30,209 nt of DNA from Patescibacteria group bacterium (GCA_018900995.1 JAHIFH010000026.1:1-30209), one strand, 5' to 3'. Shown: positions 1 to 6,988, counted from the stretch's first letter. Numbers and translations: made by a program. Notes: generated from the letters alone by a model not told the origin.

Positions 1-546
1 AATGATAGTTGAATCACGCCGATAAAATTTCTTCACTCTACCAGCAACATTTTTAGAATTAACAATAAATTCGTCTACTTGCTGAGCTGAGCGAAAGTCA
101 TAAAGTCTCATAAAATGATTAACAATCGCGGCATAAATTCGGACTGGCCAATAGCGCTGCCATTCAATTGAAGTAGGATAACCATATAAATAGCGGGGTG
201 GAGTATGGCAGTAGCAAATTACTTTGGTTTTTGGTCCGACTCGAAATCCACGGGTAATATACCAGGAGGCAGAAGTAATCACTAGGTCATAATCAGAAAG
301 ATTAAAACTCTTCCAAATTAAAGGGGTTAAAAAGCGAAGCGGACTATACAAATTTTTATATTTAATCAATGGTGCTAGCCAAGACTCAACCACTTTGGCA
401 TCAGCAAAAGCCTTCCCTGCTGCAGAATTTTTAAGACAAAAAGCAGTATAAATTGGCGCTTCAGGATAAATCTCATGAAGGGCTTTGAGAACCCTTTCCG
501 CTCCGCCATATTCTCTAAGATAGTCATGAGCTAAGGCGACTTTCAT
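1..546 (-). CDS. Glycosyltransferase family 4, N-terminal part (runs off the window)
   Basis: This is the N-terminal 182 codons of a GT4-type glycosyltransferase, and the frame stays open to base 1. It opens with MKVALAHDYLREYGGAERVL, in which the hydrophobic strand, the HDYL and the GGAERV glycine loop are the acceptor-side signature of GT4 enzymes that build polysaccharides or glycolipids from nucleotide sugars. Further in, CYCHTPPRYLYG is another stretch typical of this subfamily (WbaZ-like mannosyltransferases). The nucleotide-sugar-binding C-terminal half lies outside the window, so donor and acceptor cannot be named. The ATG at 544-546 overlaps the exonuclease stop (ATGA), so it is the last visible gene of the 3946-to-1 operon and probably translationally coupled. 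Confidence 0.85.
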   Translation of the reverse strand, partial: MKVALAHDYLREYGGAERVLKALHEIYPEAPIYTAFCLKNSAAGKAFADAKVVESWLAPLIKYKNLYSPLRFLTPLIWKSFNLSDYDLVITSASWYITRGFRVGPKTKVICYCHTPPRYLYGYPTSIEWQRYWPVRIYAAIVNHFMRLYDFRSAQQVDEFIVNSKNVAGRVKKFYRRDSTII

Positions 547-1514
547 AGAAGTTCCATTTGTTTATTTTTACTTTTGGTTTTCTTTTTCTTCTCTTCAAGT
601 TCAACGCCTGGTAATTTACTAATTAAACTCTTAAACCCTAACTCTTGAAAAAGCTTGATTGCTTCTTCTTGGTCATAATCATGAATTCGGCAAGCTTTTA
701 AATTGAGTTTAATGGAAATATTGGTAACAATCTCCGCTAATTTTCTTGACAAATACGCGCTCTCTTTTCCTTCTATTAGCAACTTAGCAATTCTTGGTTC
801 GATCTTGTCAATGTTTCTATTTCGAGCGGAGCGAGAAACAAGGTTCTCCCGAAATTTCGGGAGGTTCTTATAAATAGTATCCAGGTCTTTATATTTAGTC
901 AGAAGTTTTGGAGCTGTTTTTGGTCCGATTCCTGGAACACCCGGGTAATTATCAGAAGCATCACCAATTAAGGCTTTGTAATCCACTATTTGCCTAGGCT
1001 TAATTCCCATTTCTTTTTTAACTTTTTTTTGATCATACATAATTGGCTCAGAAAACCCTTTTTGGGGGGCATAAAGTTTAACCCTCGGTTTAACCAACTG
1101 GAGTAAGTCTTTATCGCCGGTAACAATAACTGTTTCTACTTTTTTCTTGGCTGCCTGATTAGCCAAAGTGCCAATGACATCATCAGCTTCATAACCCTCA
1201 ACCATAAACATGGGAATATTCAACGTCTTTACAACTTCAAATACCCGCTCAATTTGGTCTTTCAACTCCGCTTCCATTTTTGGTCTCTGGGCTTGATAAC
1301 CAATAAACTCTTTATGTCTAAAAGTGGGTTTAGGCAAATCAAAGGCAACAGCAACGTATTCTGGGTGGAGGTCTTTAAGAACCGAAAGAAGCATTCGAGT
1401 AAAACCATAAACGGCGTTAACGATTTCACCGTGACGAGTTCTTAAGGTCGCAGGAAAAGCATAATAGGCGCGATGAAGAATGGCGTGTCCGTCAATTAGA
1501 ACGAGTCGCTTCAT
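543..1514 (-). CDS. Stand-alone 5'-3' exonuclease (PolA N-terminal domain type)
   Basis: This 323-residue protein is the 5' nuclease found at the N terminus of DNA polymerase I, here without a polymerase. It removes RNA primers and flaps during Okazaki-fragment processing and repair. The N-terminal metal-binding LVLIDGHAILHRAYYAF, then VAFDLPKPTFRH, the acidic EGYEADDVIGTLA, VIVTGDKDLLQLV, and the helix-hairpin-helix IGDASDNYPGVPGIGPKTA are all present, so the active site looks intact. The lysine-rich C-terminal tail is unusual. Between IYKN and IDKIEPRI the protein carries about 17 extra residues (LPKFRENLVSRSARNRN) encoded exactly by a copy of the dispersed palindromic element at 818-873; without them the text reads as a normal family member. 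The gene starts 3 nt after the ftsH stop and overlaps the glycosyltransferase start. Confidence 0.93.
   Translation of the reverse strand: MKRLVLIDGHAILHRAYYAFPATLRTRHGEIVNAVYGFTRMLLSVLKDLHPEYVAVAFDLPKPTFRHKEFIGYQAQRPKMEAELKDQIERVFEVVKTLNIPMFMVEGYEADDVIGTLANQAAKKKVETVIVTGDKDLLQLVKPRVKLYAPQKGFSEPIMYDQKKVKKEMGIKPRQIVDYKALIGDASDNYPGVPGIGPKTAPKLLTKYKDLDTIYKNLPKFRENLVSRSARNRNIDKIEPRIAKLLIEGKESAYLSRKLAEIVTNISIKLNLKACRIHDYDQEEAIKLFQELGFKSLISKLPGVELEEKKKKTKSKNKQMELL
818..873. repeat. Dispersed two-hairpin element, copy 1, inside the exonuclease gene
   Basis: On the plus strand it starts TATTTCGAGC and ends GGTTCTTATAA, like copies 2 and 3. Hairpin A is TTTCGAGC-GGA-GCGAGAAA (stem with tandem G·A mismatches). 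Hairpin B is the perfect palindrome CTCCCGAAATTTCGGGAG, flanked by AAG and CTT. The insertion is 51 nt and in frame, adding about 17 residues without a stop. Confidence 0.85.
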
Positions 1515-1517
1515 AGC

Positions 1518-3374
1518 TTAGGCTTTTTTCTTCGCTCCCATCAATTTCCTAAATTCATCCTCATCAATTGTCTCTTGCTTAAGAAGTTTTTTAGCCACCA
1601 AATCAAGTTTCTTTCTGCTTTTCTTTAAAACCTCCATCGCCTTCTTATAAGATTCATCAACAATCCTCTTTATCTCTTCATCGACTTTGGCTTGCATCTT
1701 AGGACTAATTTCTGAGGGCTGAAACCAAGTCCGGCCATATTCGGTTTCTTCAATTTGGGGGCCAAGATAAACCGGTCCAAGTTCACTCATGCCAAAATCA
1801 ACGACCATTCTTCGGGCAATCCTTGTAGCTTTATCAATATCAGAAGCTGCCCCTCCAGTAAACTCATTAAAAACTAACCCCTCTGCCGCCCGACCACCAA
1901 GAAGGCTAGTAATCGTTTCAATTAAATGCGACATTGTTTCGGTATAACGGTCTTTTTTGGGCGGAATTAAAGTAAAACCCATGGCCAAGCCTCGAGAAAC
2001 AATGGAAACTCGGTGAACCGGATCCATATGAGGCAGCCGATGGGTAACAACAGCATGTCCCGCTTCATGATAAGCGGTCATTTTCCTTTCTTCATCTGAT
2101 TGGAGTCGTTTTTTCTCAGGTCCTAATTTGACTTTAGTCGCCGCTTCTTCGATATCGTCTGCATTAATTACTTTTTTACCATAGCGCGCTGCCAGGATAG
2201 CAGCCTCATTTAACATATTTTCAATATCCGCCCCGGAAAAACCAACCGTCCTTCTAGCCACTGTTTTCCAAGAAGTTCCCTTAATAAACGGTTTCCCTCG
2301 GGCGTGAATCTTAATTATTCCTTCTCGATCCTCAAGATCGGGCATATCCAAAACTATTCGACGGTCAAACCGTCCAGGGCGAAGAAGAGCCGGATCTAGA
2401 ATATCTGGCCTATTCGTCGCGGCAAGCACGATGACGTTATCATTAGGCGTAAAACCGTCCATCTCCACCAAAATTTGATTTAAAGTCTGTTCCCGCTCAT
2501 CATGACCGCCGGTCACACCCAGCCCTCGCTGCCGACCAATAGCGTCAAGTTCATCGATAAATATAATCGATGGGGCTGCTTTTTTGGCGGTGTCGAATAA
2601 ATCTCTTGCTCGACTTGCCCCCACACCGACTAACATTTCCATAAACTCTGAACCAGCCATTGAAAAGAAGGGCACTTTAGCTTCTCCAGCCACCGCTCGA
2701 GCTAAAAGAGTCTTTCCTGTCCCTGAAGGGCCCACCAATAAAACTCCTTTTGGTGTCCTGGCGCCAAGACGACGATACTTTCCTGGATGTTTTAAGAAAT
2801 CAACAATTTCCTCTAATTCCATTTTCGCTTCCTCAACTCCAGCAACATCAGCAAAACTCACTGGCTGTTTACCTTTGGCAAACAATTTGGCCCGAGACTG
2901 TCCAAAAGAGAAGATTGAATCCTGAGCACCTCGGGCTTGACGAAAGATGAAGAAGAAAAACAGAACCATTAATCCTAAGGGCAAAAGAGTGGCTAAAATC
3001 TCAACCCAAGCCTTAGAAAGACTGGTGTCTCTAATCTTAATTTCCACCTCCTCTGGTTTAATTCCCTCCCGTTGAAGAATTTCAGTTAGACTAGCTCCAG
3101 GTTCTTTACGGGAAGTCAAGATTTTATCTTCCTCATACTTTAGATTAAGTTGGTCATCAACGACTTCCACTTCTTTAATTTTGCCTTGTCTAATATCGCT
3201 AATTGCCTGGGAAAGGGGAATTTCTTCACTCTTAATGGTTTCACTGCGAAAGGAAAAGAAGAAGGAGGCAATAATAACAATAACCAAGCTCCAAAGAAGC
3301 AGATTTTTTAGATTTAGCCTAAGTTTGAATTCAAATTTTTTACCTGGTCTTATTGGTATTTTTCTTTGCATCAC
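1518..3374 (-). CDS. ftsH: ATP-dependent zinc metalloprotease FtsH
   Basis: This is a membrane-anchored AAA+ protease that degrades misfolded or short-lived membrane and cytosolic proteins. Two membrane segments (about residues 28-44 and 128-145) flank a short extracytoplasmic domain. The AAA module has Walker A GPSGTGKT near residue 220, Walker B IIFIDELDAIG and the second region of homology NRPDILDPALLRPGRFDRR; the peptidase has the zinc motif HEAGH near residue 438. At 618 residues the length is normal. Two small deviations are the Walker A GPS instead of the usual GPP, and MLVGVG where most FtsH have the pore-loop MFVGVG aromatic. The start is either GTG at 3374, which overlaps the upstream stop as GTGA, or ATG at 3371; both couple it to the acetyltransferase gene. 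Confidence 0.97.
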   Translation of the reverse strand: MMQRKIPIRPGKKFEFKLRLNLKNLLLWSLVIVIIASFFFSFRSETIKSEEIPLSQAISDIRQGKIKEVEVVDDQLNLKYEEDKILTSRKEPGASLTEILQREGIKPEEVEIKIRDTSLSKAWVEILATLLPLGLMVLFFFFIFRQARGAQDSIFSFGQSRAKLFAKGKQPVSFADVAGVEEAKMELEEIVDFLKHPGKYRRLGARTPKGVLLVGPSGTGKTLLARAVAGEAKVPFFSMAGSEFMEMLVGVGASRARDLFDTAKKAAPSIIFIDELDAIGRQRGLGVTGGHDEREQTLNQILVEMDGFTPNDNVIVLAATNRPDILDPALLRPGRFDRRIVLDMPDLEDREGIIKIHARGKPFIKGTSWKTVARRTVGFSGADIENMLNEAAILAARYGKKVINADDIEEAATKVKLGPEKKRLQSDEERKMTAYHEAGHAVVTHRLPHMDPVHRVSIVSRGLAMGFTLIPPKKDRYTETMSHLIETITSLLGGRAAEGLVFNEFTGGAASDIDKATRIARRMVVDFGMSELGPVYLGPQIEETEYGRTWFQPSEISPKMQAKVDEEIKRIVDESYKKAMEVLKKSRKKLDLVAKKLLKQETIDEDEFRKLMGAKKKA

Positions 3375-3946
3375 TGCTTTAATTTCTTACGCACTACTAG
3401 ATTATCATCACGAATAATCTTTCTATTAGTGTTTACTTTAAAAACAGACTCAAAACTCAATTCTTTAAAAAGGGTTGTGGGACCGCAAGGAACCTGATTG
3501 AGCGATTTTGGCTTTTTGACTGGATAGGCGTCGACGGTTCTCACTCCCCGGCGTTTAAGATCACGAAGAACATTCCTGATTAAACGCTTCGCCAATCCCT
3601 TGCCTCGATAATTAGTGTCCACCGCCACGCAAGTGATACACCAACCATTACGAGGAATTGGGGCCATGTCTTGATAAAAAATTCTCACCGTCTCAAACTC
3701 ACTGATGGGTCCAAACTGAATATAACCTACTGGTTTTTGTCGTTTACCCCAAAGTAGAAGTTTGCCTAAGCTACCATATTTCCCCGCTTTTTTTACAAAC
3801 CACTTTTTCTTTTGTTTAACTAAGTCCAGTTTGCCATCCCACTTCCCCATCCAAAAAAAGCATTCTTGACAATTATAACGGCGGTCAGCAGGGCGAGGAA
3901 TTAAATCGAAGTTTTTAGTGTTAATATCAACAATTTTTATTTCCAC
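3371..3946 (-). CDS. GNAT-family N-acetyltransferase
   Basis: This is a 191-residue acetyltransferase of the GNAT fold. The acetyl-CoA pyrophosphate-binding motif is CVAVDTNYRGKGLAKRLIR (R-G-x-G-x-A), preceded by the beta strand WCITC and followed by the helix NVLRDLKRRG. The N-terminal YNCQECFFWMG, with two cysteines, recurs in a group of uncharacterised bacterial GNATs and may bind a metal or substrate. The substrate is unknown. The start is a GTG at 3944-3946 with no Shine-Dalgarno sequence; instead a -10 hexamer lies 6 nt upstream, so the mRNA is probably leaderless. It is the first gene of the operon that continues into ftsH. Confidence 0.85.
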   Translation of the reverse strand: MEIKIVDINTKNFDLIPRPADRRYNCQECFFWMGKWDGKLDLVKQKKKWFVKKAGKYGSLGKLLLWGKRQKPVGYIQFGPISEFETVRIFYQDMAPIPRNGWCITCVAVDTNYRGKGLAKRLIRNVLRDLKRRGVRTVDAYPVKKPKSLNQVPCGPTTLFKELSFESVFKVNTNRKIIRDDNLVVRKKLKQ

Positions 3947-3952
3947 AGCCTA

Positions 3953-3961
3953 ATTTTACCA
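3953..3961 (-). promoter_or_regulatory. Extended -10 promoter for the GNAT-ftsH-exonuclease operon
   Basis: The minus strand reads TGG-TAAAAT, an extended -10, then 6 nt, then the GTG start. No good -35 box is seen. Confidence 0.6.
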
Positions 3962-3989
3962 AAAATTATGCTTATTTTCTAGGGGTGGC

Positions 3990-5012
3990 TCAAATCAAGC
4001 CCATTGCCTTTTTAGCTTCGTGAAGAGTTTGACGAGCAATCTTGGAGCAATATTTTCTGCCTTCTTCTAAAATTTTATCGACTTCTTTGGGATGTTCTTC
4101 AAAATATTTTCTTCTTTTCTGAATTGGCTTTAATTCCTTGTAAATCGCTTCAGCCAGTTTTTCTTTTAGTTCGGCGTATTTGATGCCTTTGCCTAAATAT
4201 TGTTTCTCGTATGCCTGACGAGTTTTTTTGCCCATGAACAATTCTACAAACTTCAGTAAATTGGCTACTCCCCCTTCTTTAGGAATTTTCTTTCCATGAC
4301 CAATGTCGGTTGGTGTTTTAGCCAGCCTCCCTTTAATGGTTTTTAAGTCGTCGGTTAATTCAATGTAGCTTCCTTTAATTGTCTTGCTCATTTTCCCAGA
4401 GCCTAAGAGACTAGGAACATATTCTCCTTCGGTGGCAAAACGTTGAGGTTCAGTAAATACTTTACCACCTGTCCTGCGATCCCGAAGGGATTTTGCGGGG
4501 AACATCCGATTAAATTTCCTCGCGACCTCGCGTGTCAGTTCAATGTGAGGTAGTTGGTCTTTTCCTACAGGCACAAGGTCGGCTTTATAAATCAAAATGT
4601 CAGCTGCCATTAAAATCGGATAATAGAAAAGCCCGACATTGATATAATCTGGCTGCTCTAGCTTTTTCTCTTTATAAGTAGGTAGTTGTTCCACTCGAGA
4701 AACAGGATAAATAGTGCCCAAAAGATAAGCGAGCTCGACATGTTCAGGCACCTGGGATTGGACTATTAAATGACACTTCTTTGGGTCCAAGCCAGCTCCT
4801 AAGTAGTCTAAAGCTACCTCCCGAATATTTTGTTGAAGAGATTTTGACTTATAAGGAGAGGTAATGGCGTGAAGGTCAACGATTCCATAAATACAATCTA
4901 AATCACCCCTCTCTTGAAGGGCAATGTAACCCTTAAGGCCACCAAGGTAGTTACCCAAATGGAGCCTACCCGTGGGTCTAGAACCAGAAAAAACTCGTTT
5001 TTTCTCACCCAT
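3990..5012 (-). CDS. trpS: Tryptophanyl-tRNA synthetase
   Basis: This class I synthetase charges tRNA-Trp. The HIGH-type motif is PTGRLHLGNYLGG, the KMSKS loop is GKMSKT, and the GKDQLPHIELTREVARKFN block is typical of TrpS. Length (340 residues) is normal. I place the start at ATG 5012 rather than the ATG 9 nt further up, because GGAGG at 5021-5025 sits 8 nt before it. The start overlaps the end of the racemase gene by 8 nt, so translation is coupled. Between FNRMF and KVFTEPQ there is a basic stretch (PAKSLRDRRTGG) longer than I expect, encoded over a hairpin at 4479-4491. Expression is probably controlled by the T-box leader upstream of the racemase gene. Confidence 0.96.
   Translation of the reverse strand: MGEKKRVFSGSRPTGRLHLGNYLGGLKGYIALQERGDLDCIYGIVDLHAITSPYKSKSLQQNIREVALDYLGAGLDPKKCHLIVQSQVPEHVELAYLLGTIYPVSRVEQLPTYKEKKLEQPDYINVGLFYYPILMAADILIYKADLVPVGKDQLPHIELTREVARKFNRMFPAKSLRDRRTGGKVFTEPQRFATEGEYVPSLLGSGKMSKTIKGSYIELTDDLKTIKGRLAKTPTDIGHGKKIPKEGGVANLLKFVELFMGKKTRQAYEKQYLGKGIKYAELKEKLAEAIYKELKPIQKRRKYFEEHPKEVDKILEEGRKYCSKIARQTLHEAKKAMGLI
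4479..4491. repeat. Small palindrome inside trpS, possible in-frame insertion
   Basis: The minus strand reads ATCCC-TTC-GGGAT, a hairpin with a UUCG-type loop. It falls in a stretch of TrpS (PAKSLRDRRTGG) that looks inserted relative to the family. Its flanks do not match the four-copy element. Confidence 0.35.
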
Positions 5013-5736
5013 ACTTCTCACCTCCCTTCATTCTACCATAGTATTTTTTTAAACAAGCTTTAGCTAATATCTCTAAAGTGTCCAAAACAGGAACCTGAAA
5101 TTTTTTCGGAAACAATAAAGGTAACTCTGTGCACCCTAAAATAATTGTCCCAGCCCCCCTAGACACTAAACCATTGGCAATTTTTTCTAAAATAAGAGAA
5201 TTTTTTTTATTTCTTCTCCCTGCAACCGTATCTTTAATGATACAACCCAATTTCTGAATTTCCTTTTCTTGCGGAAGAATAATCTCCACCCCTTGCTTTT
5301 CTAAAACTTTTTGGTAGATCCCAGTTTTTATAGCTACTGGTGAAGCTAATAAACCAACCTTTTTAATCTTTAATCCCTTAACTTCGTTCGCTGTCTCTTC
5401 AATTAAGGAAACAAAAGGAATCTTAGTTGATTTTCTTAAATCGTCGATGAGCAAATGAGCGGTATTGCTTCCTATACAGAAAAAGCTAGTTGGCACATTA
5501 GATAACATTTTTATCCTTGAAATTAACATTCTCTTAGCAATCTCTTTGGATTTAAGGCTGCTGATAAAATCAGGCACTGGGACCGAATATAGAATTATTT
5601 CCGGAAAAGACTCATTACTCAAGGCCTTGTATTCCTCTTGGGAAATTTTGATTAACAAATCATAGAGCTTAGCGGTAGCTTCTGGTCCCATTCCACCTAA
5701 AATTCCTATAATTCTATTTTTCTTAAATATTCTCAT
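5005..5736 (-). CDS. Aspartate/glutamate racemase family protein
   Basis: This 243-residue cofactor-independent amino-acid racemase of the aspartate racemase group has the N-terminal ILGGMGPEATAKLYDLL and the two catalytic cysteine contexts FFCIGSNTAH and ILGCTELPLLF, so both acid/base cysteines are present. D-aspartate or D-glutamate for peptidoglycan is the likely product, but substrate specificity is not readable. The true start is ATG 5734-5736, with AAAGGAG at 5742-5748 five nt upstream; reading further upstream in frame would run into the T-box terminator and is wrong. It is the first gene after the T-box and overlaps trpS. Pairing a racemase with trpS under one T-box is unusual. Confidence 0.85.
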   Translation of the reverse strand: MRIFKKNRIIGILGGMGPEATAKLYDLLIKISQEEYKALSNESFPEIILYSVPVPDFISSLKSKEIAKRMLISRIKMLSNVPTSFFCIGSNTAHLLIDDLRKSTKIPFVSLIEETANEVKGLKIKKVGLLASPVAIKTGIYQKVLEKQGVEIILPQEKEIQKLGCIIKDTVAGRRNKKNSLILEKIANGLVSRGAGTIILGCTELPLLFPKKFQVPVLDTLEILAKACLKKYYGRMKGGEKYG

Positions 5737-5741
5737 GTTTT

Positions 5742-5748
5742 CTCCTTT
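5742..5748 (-). promoter_or_regulatory. Shine-Dalgarno sequence of the racemase gene
   Basis: AAAGGAG lies 5 nt before ATG 5736 and fixes that start; it follows the T-box terminator directly. Confidence 0.8.
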
Positions 5749-5753
5749 AAAAT

Positions 5754-5779
5754 AAAAAATCCGTCCTTTTAAAGGACGG
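5754..5779 (-). terminator. Intrinsic terminator of the T-box leader
   Basis: The minus strand has a 9-bp perfect stem (CCGTCCTTT / AAAGGACGG, one-base loop) followed by ATTTTTT. Its 5' arm also pairs with the antiterminator, as expected for a T-box switch. Confidence 0.9.
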
Positions 5780-6015
5780 TGTCTGCGCCGTGGTGCCACC
5801 TTTATTTATTCCGACGTCACCGTCGGAACCTTACTGACTGGCTCGTACCTCTCGGTCGATCTCAGTCGGCGATTTGATTACGGATCGCTGCCGGTCCGCC
5901 ATTATCCGGCGGACAGCTCTCGAGCTCCAACCATACTCGATCTTAACGCTTTTGCAAATTTTTTATCTGCCTATCGAGGATCCACTTCTAGTGGCTCCCA
6001 TCGCAATAGTGCATA
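5754..6015 (-). promoter_or_regulatory. T-box riboswitch controlling the racemase-trpS operon
   Basis: The minus strand carries AAAGG-TGGCACC-ACGG (5803 to 5788). AAAGG and ACGG pair with CCTTT and CCGT at 5779-5771, leaving the seven-base bulge TGGCACC, which is the T-box antiterminator that binds the CCA end of uncharged tRNA. Stem III is TTCCGACG-GTGA-CGTCGGAA (5828-5809). Upstream, 5942-5855 contains a GAGTA and a GAGAGCTG followed by a long stem-loop that resembles Stem I with its distal bulge; another hairpin lies at about 6017-5971. The bulge base C predicts a tRNA with discriminator G, and tRNA-Trp next door has G73. I could not assign the specifier codon: UGG triplets exist at 5984-5982 and 5929-5927, but neither is clearly in the specifier loop. 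Confidence 0.85.
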
Positions 6016-6021
6016 GGTCTT

Positions 6022-6050
6022 ATTTTACTAAGCTTGTTATTAAAAGTCAA
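6022..6050 (-). promoter_or_regulatory. Promoter of the T-box leader
   Basis: TTGACT (6050-6045), 17-nt spacer, TAAAAT (6027-6022), read on the minus strand. The predicted start near 6015 begins the leader RNA just after tRNA-Trp. Confidence 0.7.
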
Positions 6051-6055
6051 ATTTG

Positions 6056-6130
6056 TGGCAGGCCCGGGAGGACTCGAACCCCCAGCACGAGATTTGGAGT
6101 CTCGCCGCTTACCAATTAACGAACGGGCCT
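6056..6130 (-). tRNA. tRNA-Trp (anticodon CCA)
   Basis: Acceptor AGGCCCG / CGGGCCT, D stem CGTT / AGCG, anticodon stem CGAGA / TCTCG with loop CTCCAAA (anticodon CCA), T arm GGGGG-TTCGAGT-CCTCC, discriminator G and an encoded CCA. It is the only tRNA of the four here whose CCA is encoded. Its first two bases are part of the stop codon of the HTH gene, and the T-box promoter starts 6 nt after its 3' end. Confidence 0.96.
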
Positions 6131-6788
6131 AAGAAAAAATATTTGAAACTTCTTTGTAATAAGACCAAAGTTTTTTGGCAAGCTTCGCATCATAATAAGT
6201 AATCGCTAAACAGCCAGGATAATCTTTTTTTATTCGCTTGCCTGTATTTGGCTTTCTGTAACTTTTATAAAATCTCTCTTTAGGTATCTTAGAAATTTTT
6301 GACCAATATTCTATCTGTCTCTCCTCATTATGATAATCATGAAGATGGATCAACCCCCTCAATTTATTCTCATCAATCCCAAATCCCTCTCTTAAACAAT
6401 GCAAAAAACATTTAATCATCTCGGGTTCAGAATTAGTAAATCTCACATAGGAAAGATCGTTTTTGTTCCCTTCGCACCAAAAAAGTATTGAGCAAAGCAA
6501 TCTATAAGTCTTTTTATTGCTTTTTCCAATCAATTCTCTGCGTGCTGTCTTTCGTAACCGCCCCAAAATCCTTCTTCTCTTTTTCTGTCTTGAAAGAATT
6601 GCTTTATATTGTCCCAAAATCCCTCTTTTTTTCAATCTATTTCGAGCTTTTTTATCAAGCCTAATGTCTCTAGCCCATAATGAGGCAGTGCTTTTAGCAA
6701 TGCCAACTTTGGCAGAAATTTCCTTAAGAGAATAGCCTTTTTGACGTAATTTTATAGCTTTTTCTTTTAACTCAACAGGATGTCTCAT
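6129..6788 (-). CDS. HTH protein with endonuclease-like C-terminal domain, uncharacterised
   Basis: 219 residues, very basic. The N terminus is a resolvase/transposase-style helix-turn-helix: ELKEKAIKLRQKGYSLKEIS followed by KVGIAKSTASLWA. After a lysine/arginine-rich linker (residues 45-90), the C-terminal half has LFWCEGNK, VRFTNSEPEMIKCFL, GLIHLHDYHNEE and IPKERFYKSYRKPN. I associate this pattern with HTH proteins having a LAGLIDADG-like fold that are common in CPR genomes, but I cannot name a function; DNA binding is the safe inference. Its stop codon overlaps the first two bases of tRNA-Trp, so the tRNA must be processed from its transcript. A near-consensus promoter lies at 6820-6848. 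Confidence 0.75.
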   Translation of the reverse strand: MRHPVELKEKAIKLRQKGYSLKEISAKVGIAKSTASLWARDIRLDKKARNRLKKRGILGQYKAILSRQKKRRRILGRLRKTARRELIGKSNKKTYRLLCSILFWCEGNKNDLSYVRFTNSEPEMIKCFLHCLREGFGIDENKLRGLIHLHDYHNEERQIEYWSKISKIPKERFYKSYRKPNTGKRIKKDYPGCLAITYYDAKLAKKLWSYYKEVSNIFS

Positions 6789-6819
6789 TCGAACTAATCT
6801 ATTAAGTTATACAACTACT

Positions 6820-6848
6820 ATTTTATTTTAAAAGAGCCTGGTTGTCAA
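6820..6848 (-). promoter_or_regulatory. Promoter of the HTH/tRNA-Trp transcript
   Basis: TTGACA (6848-6843), 17-nt spacer, TAAAAT (6825-6820) on the minus strand. It lies directly after the terminator of the small peptide gene. Confidence 0.75.
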
Positions 6849-6864
6849 ATTAATTCTCTCCATC

Positions 6865-6890
6865 AAAAAACTCGCCGCCGCTCGGCGAGT
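6865..6890 (-). terminator. Intrinsic terminator after the 19-residue peptide ORF
   Basis: The minus strand reads ACTCGCCG-AGCGG-CGGCGAGT followed by TTTTT: an 8-bp GC-rich stem with a U tail. It closes a transcript of about 115 nt that starts near 6982. Confidence 0.85.
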
Positions 6891-6921
6891 CAACTTTTCA
6901 TCCACGCAAACTCTCCGGCGG

Positions 6922-6981
6922 TTATTTACCGGTCAGTTTGCCCCACCAATTAAGAACAATTTTCTTGATTTTTCCTAGCAT
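6922..6981 (-). CDS. Candidate leaderless small gene for a 19-residue cationic peptide
   Basis: The ORF encodes MLGKIKKIVLNWWGKLTGK. It starts 7 nt downstream of a TAAAAT box whose TTGACA partner is 17 nt further up, so the transcript should begin at or next to the ATG. It ends with TAA and is followed about 30 nt later by a strong intrinsic terminator. Five lysines alternate with hydrophobic residues and a WW pair, which would make an amphipathic, membrane-binding helix. I recognise no family. The alternative is that the roughly 115-nt RNA is a noncoding RNA and the ORF is chance; the exact fit of promoter to ATG favours translation. Confidence 0.5.
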   Translation of the reverse strand: MLGKIKKIVLNWWGKLTGK

Positions 6982-6988
6982 TGAGGGT

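Noticed and set aside
2584..2925. Long plus-strand ORFs opposite ftsH
   Set aside because: They are antisense shadows of a well-conserved gene; similar antisense or out-of-frame ORFs opposite the exonuclease, TraG-like, nrdD, PBP and pgk genes were left out for the same reason.
5737..5799. N-terminal extension of the racemase reading MAPRRRHRPLKGRIFYFKGE
   Set aside because: It is translated from the T-box antiterminator and terminator; the strong Shine-Dalgarno and ATG at 5736 give a normal family start.
5874..6119. Plus-strand ORF across the T-box and tRNA-Trp
   Set aside because: It is antisense to structured RNA genes and has no protein family resemblance.
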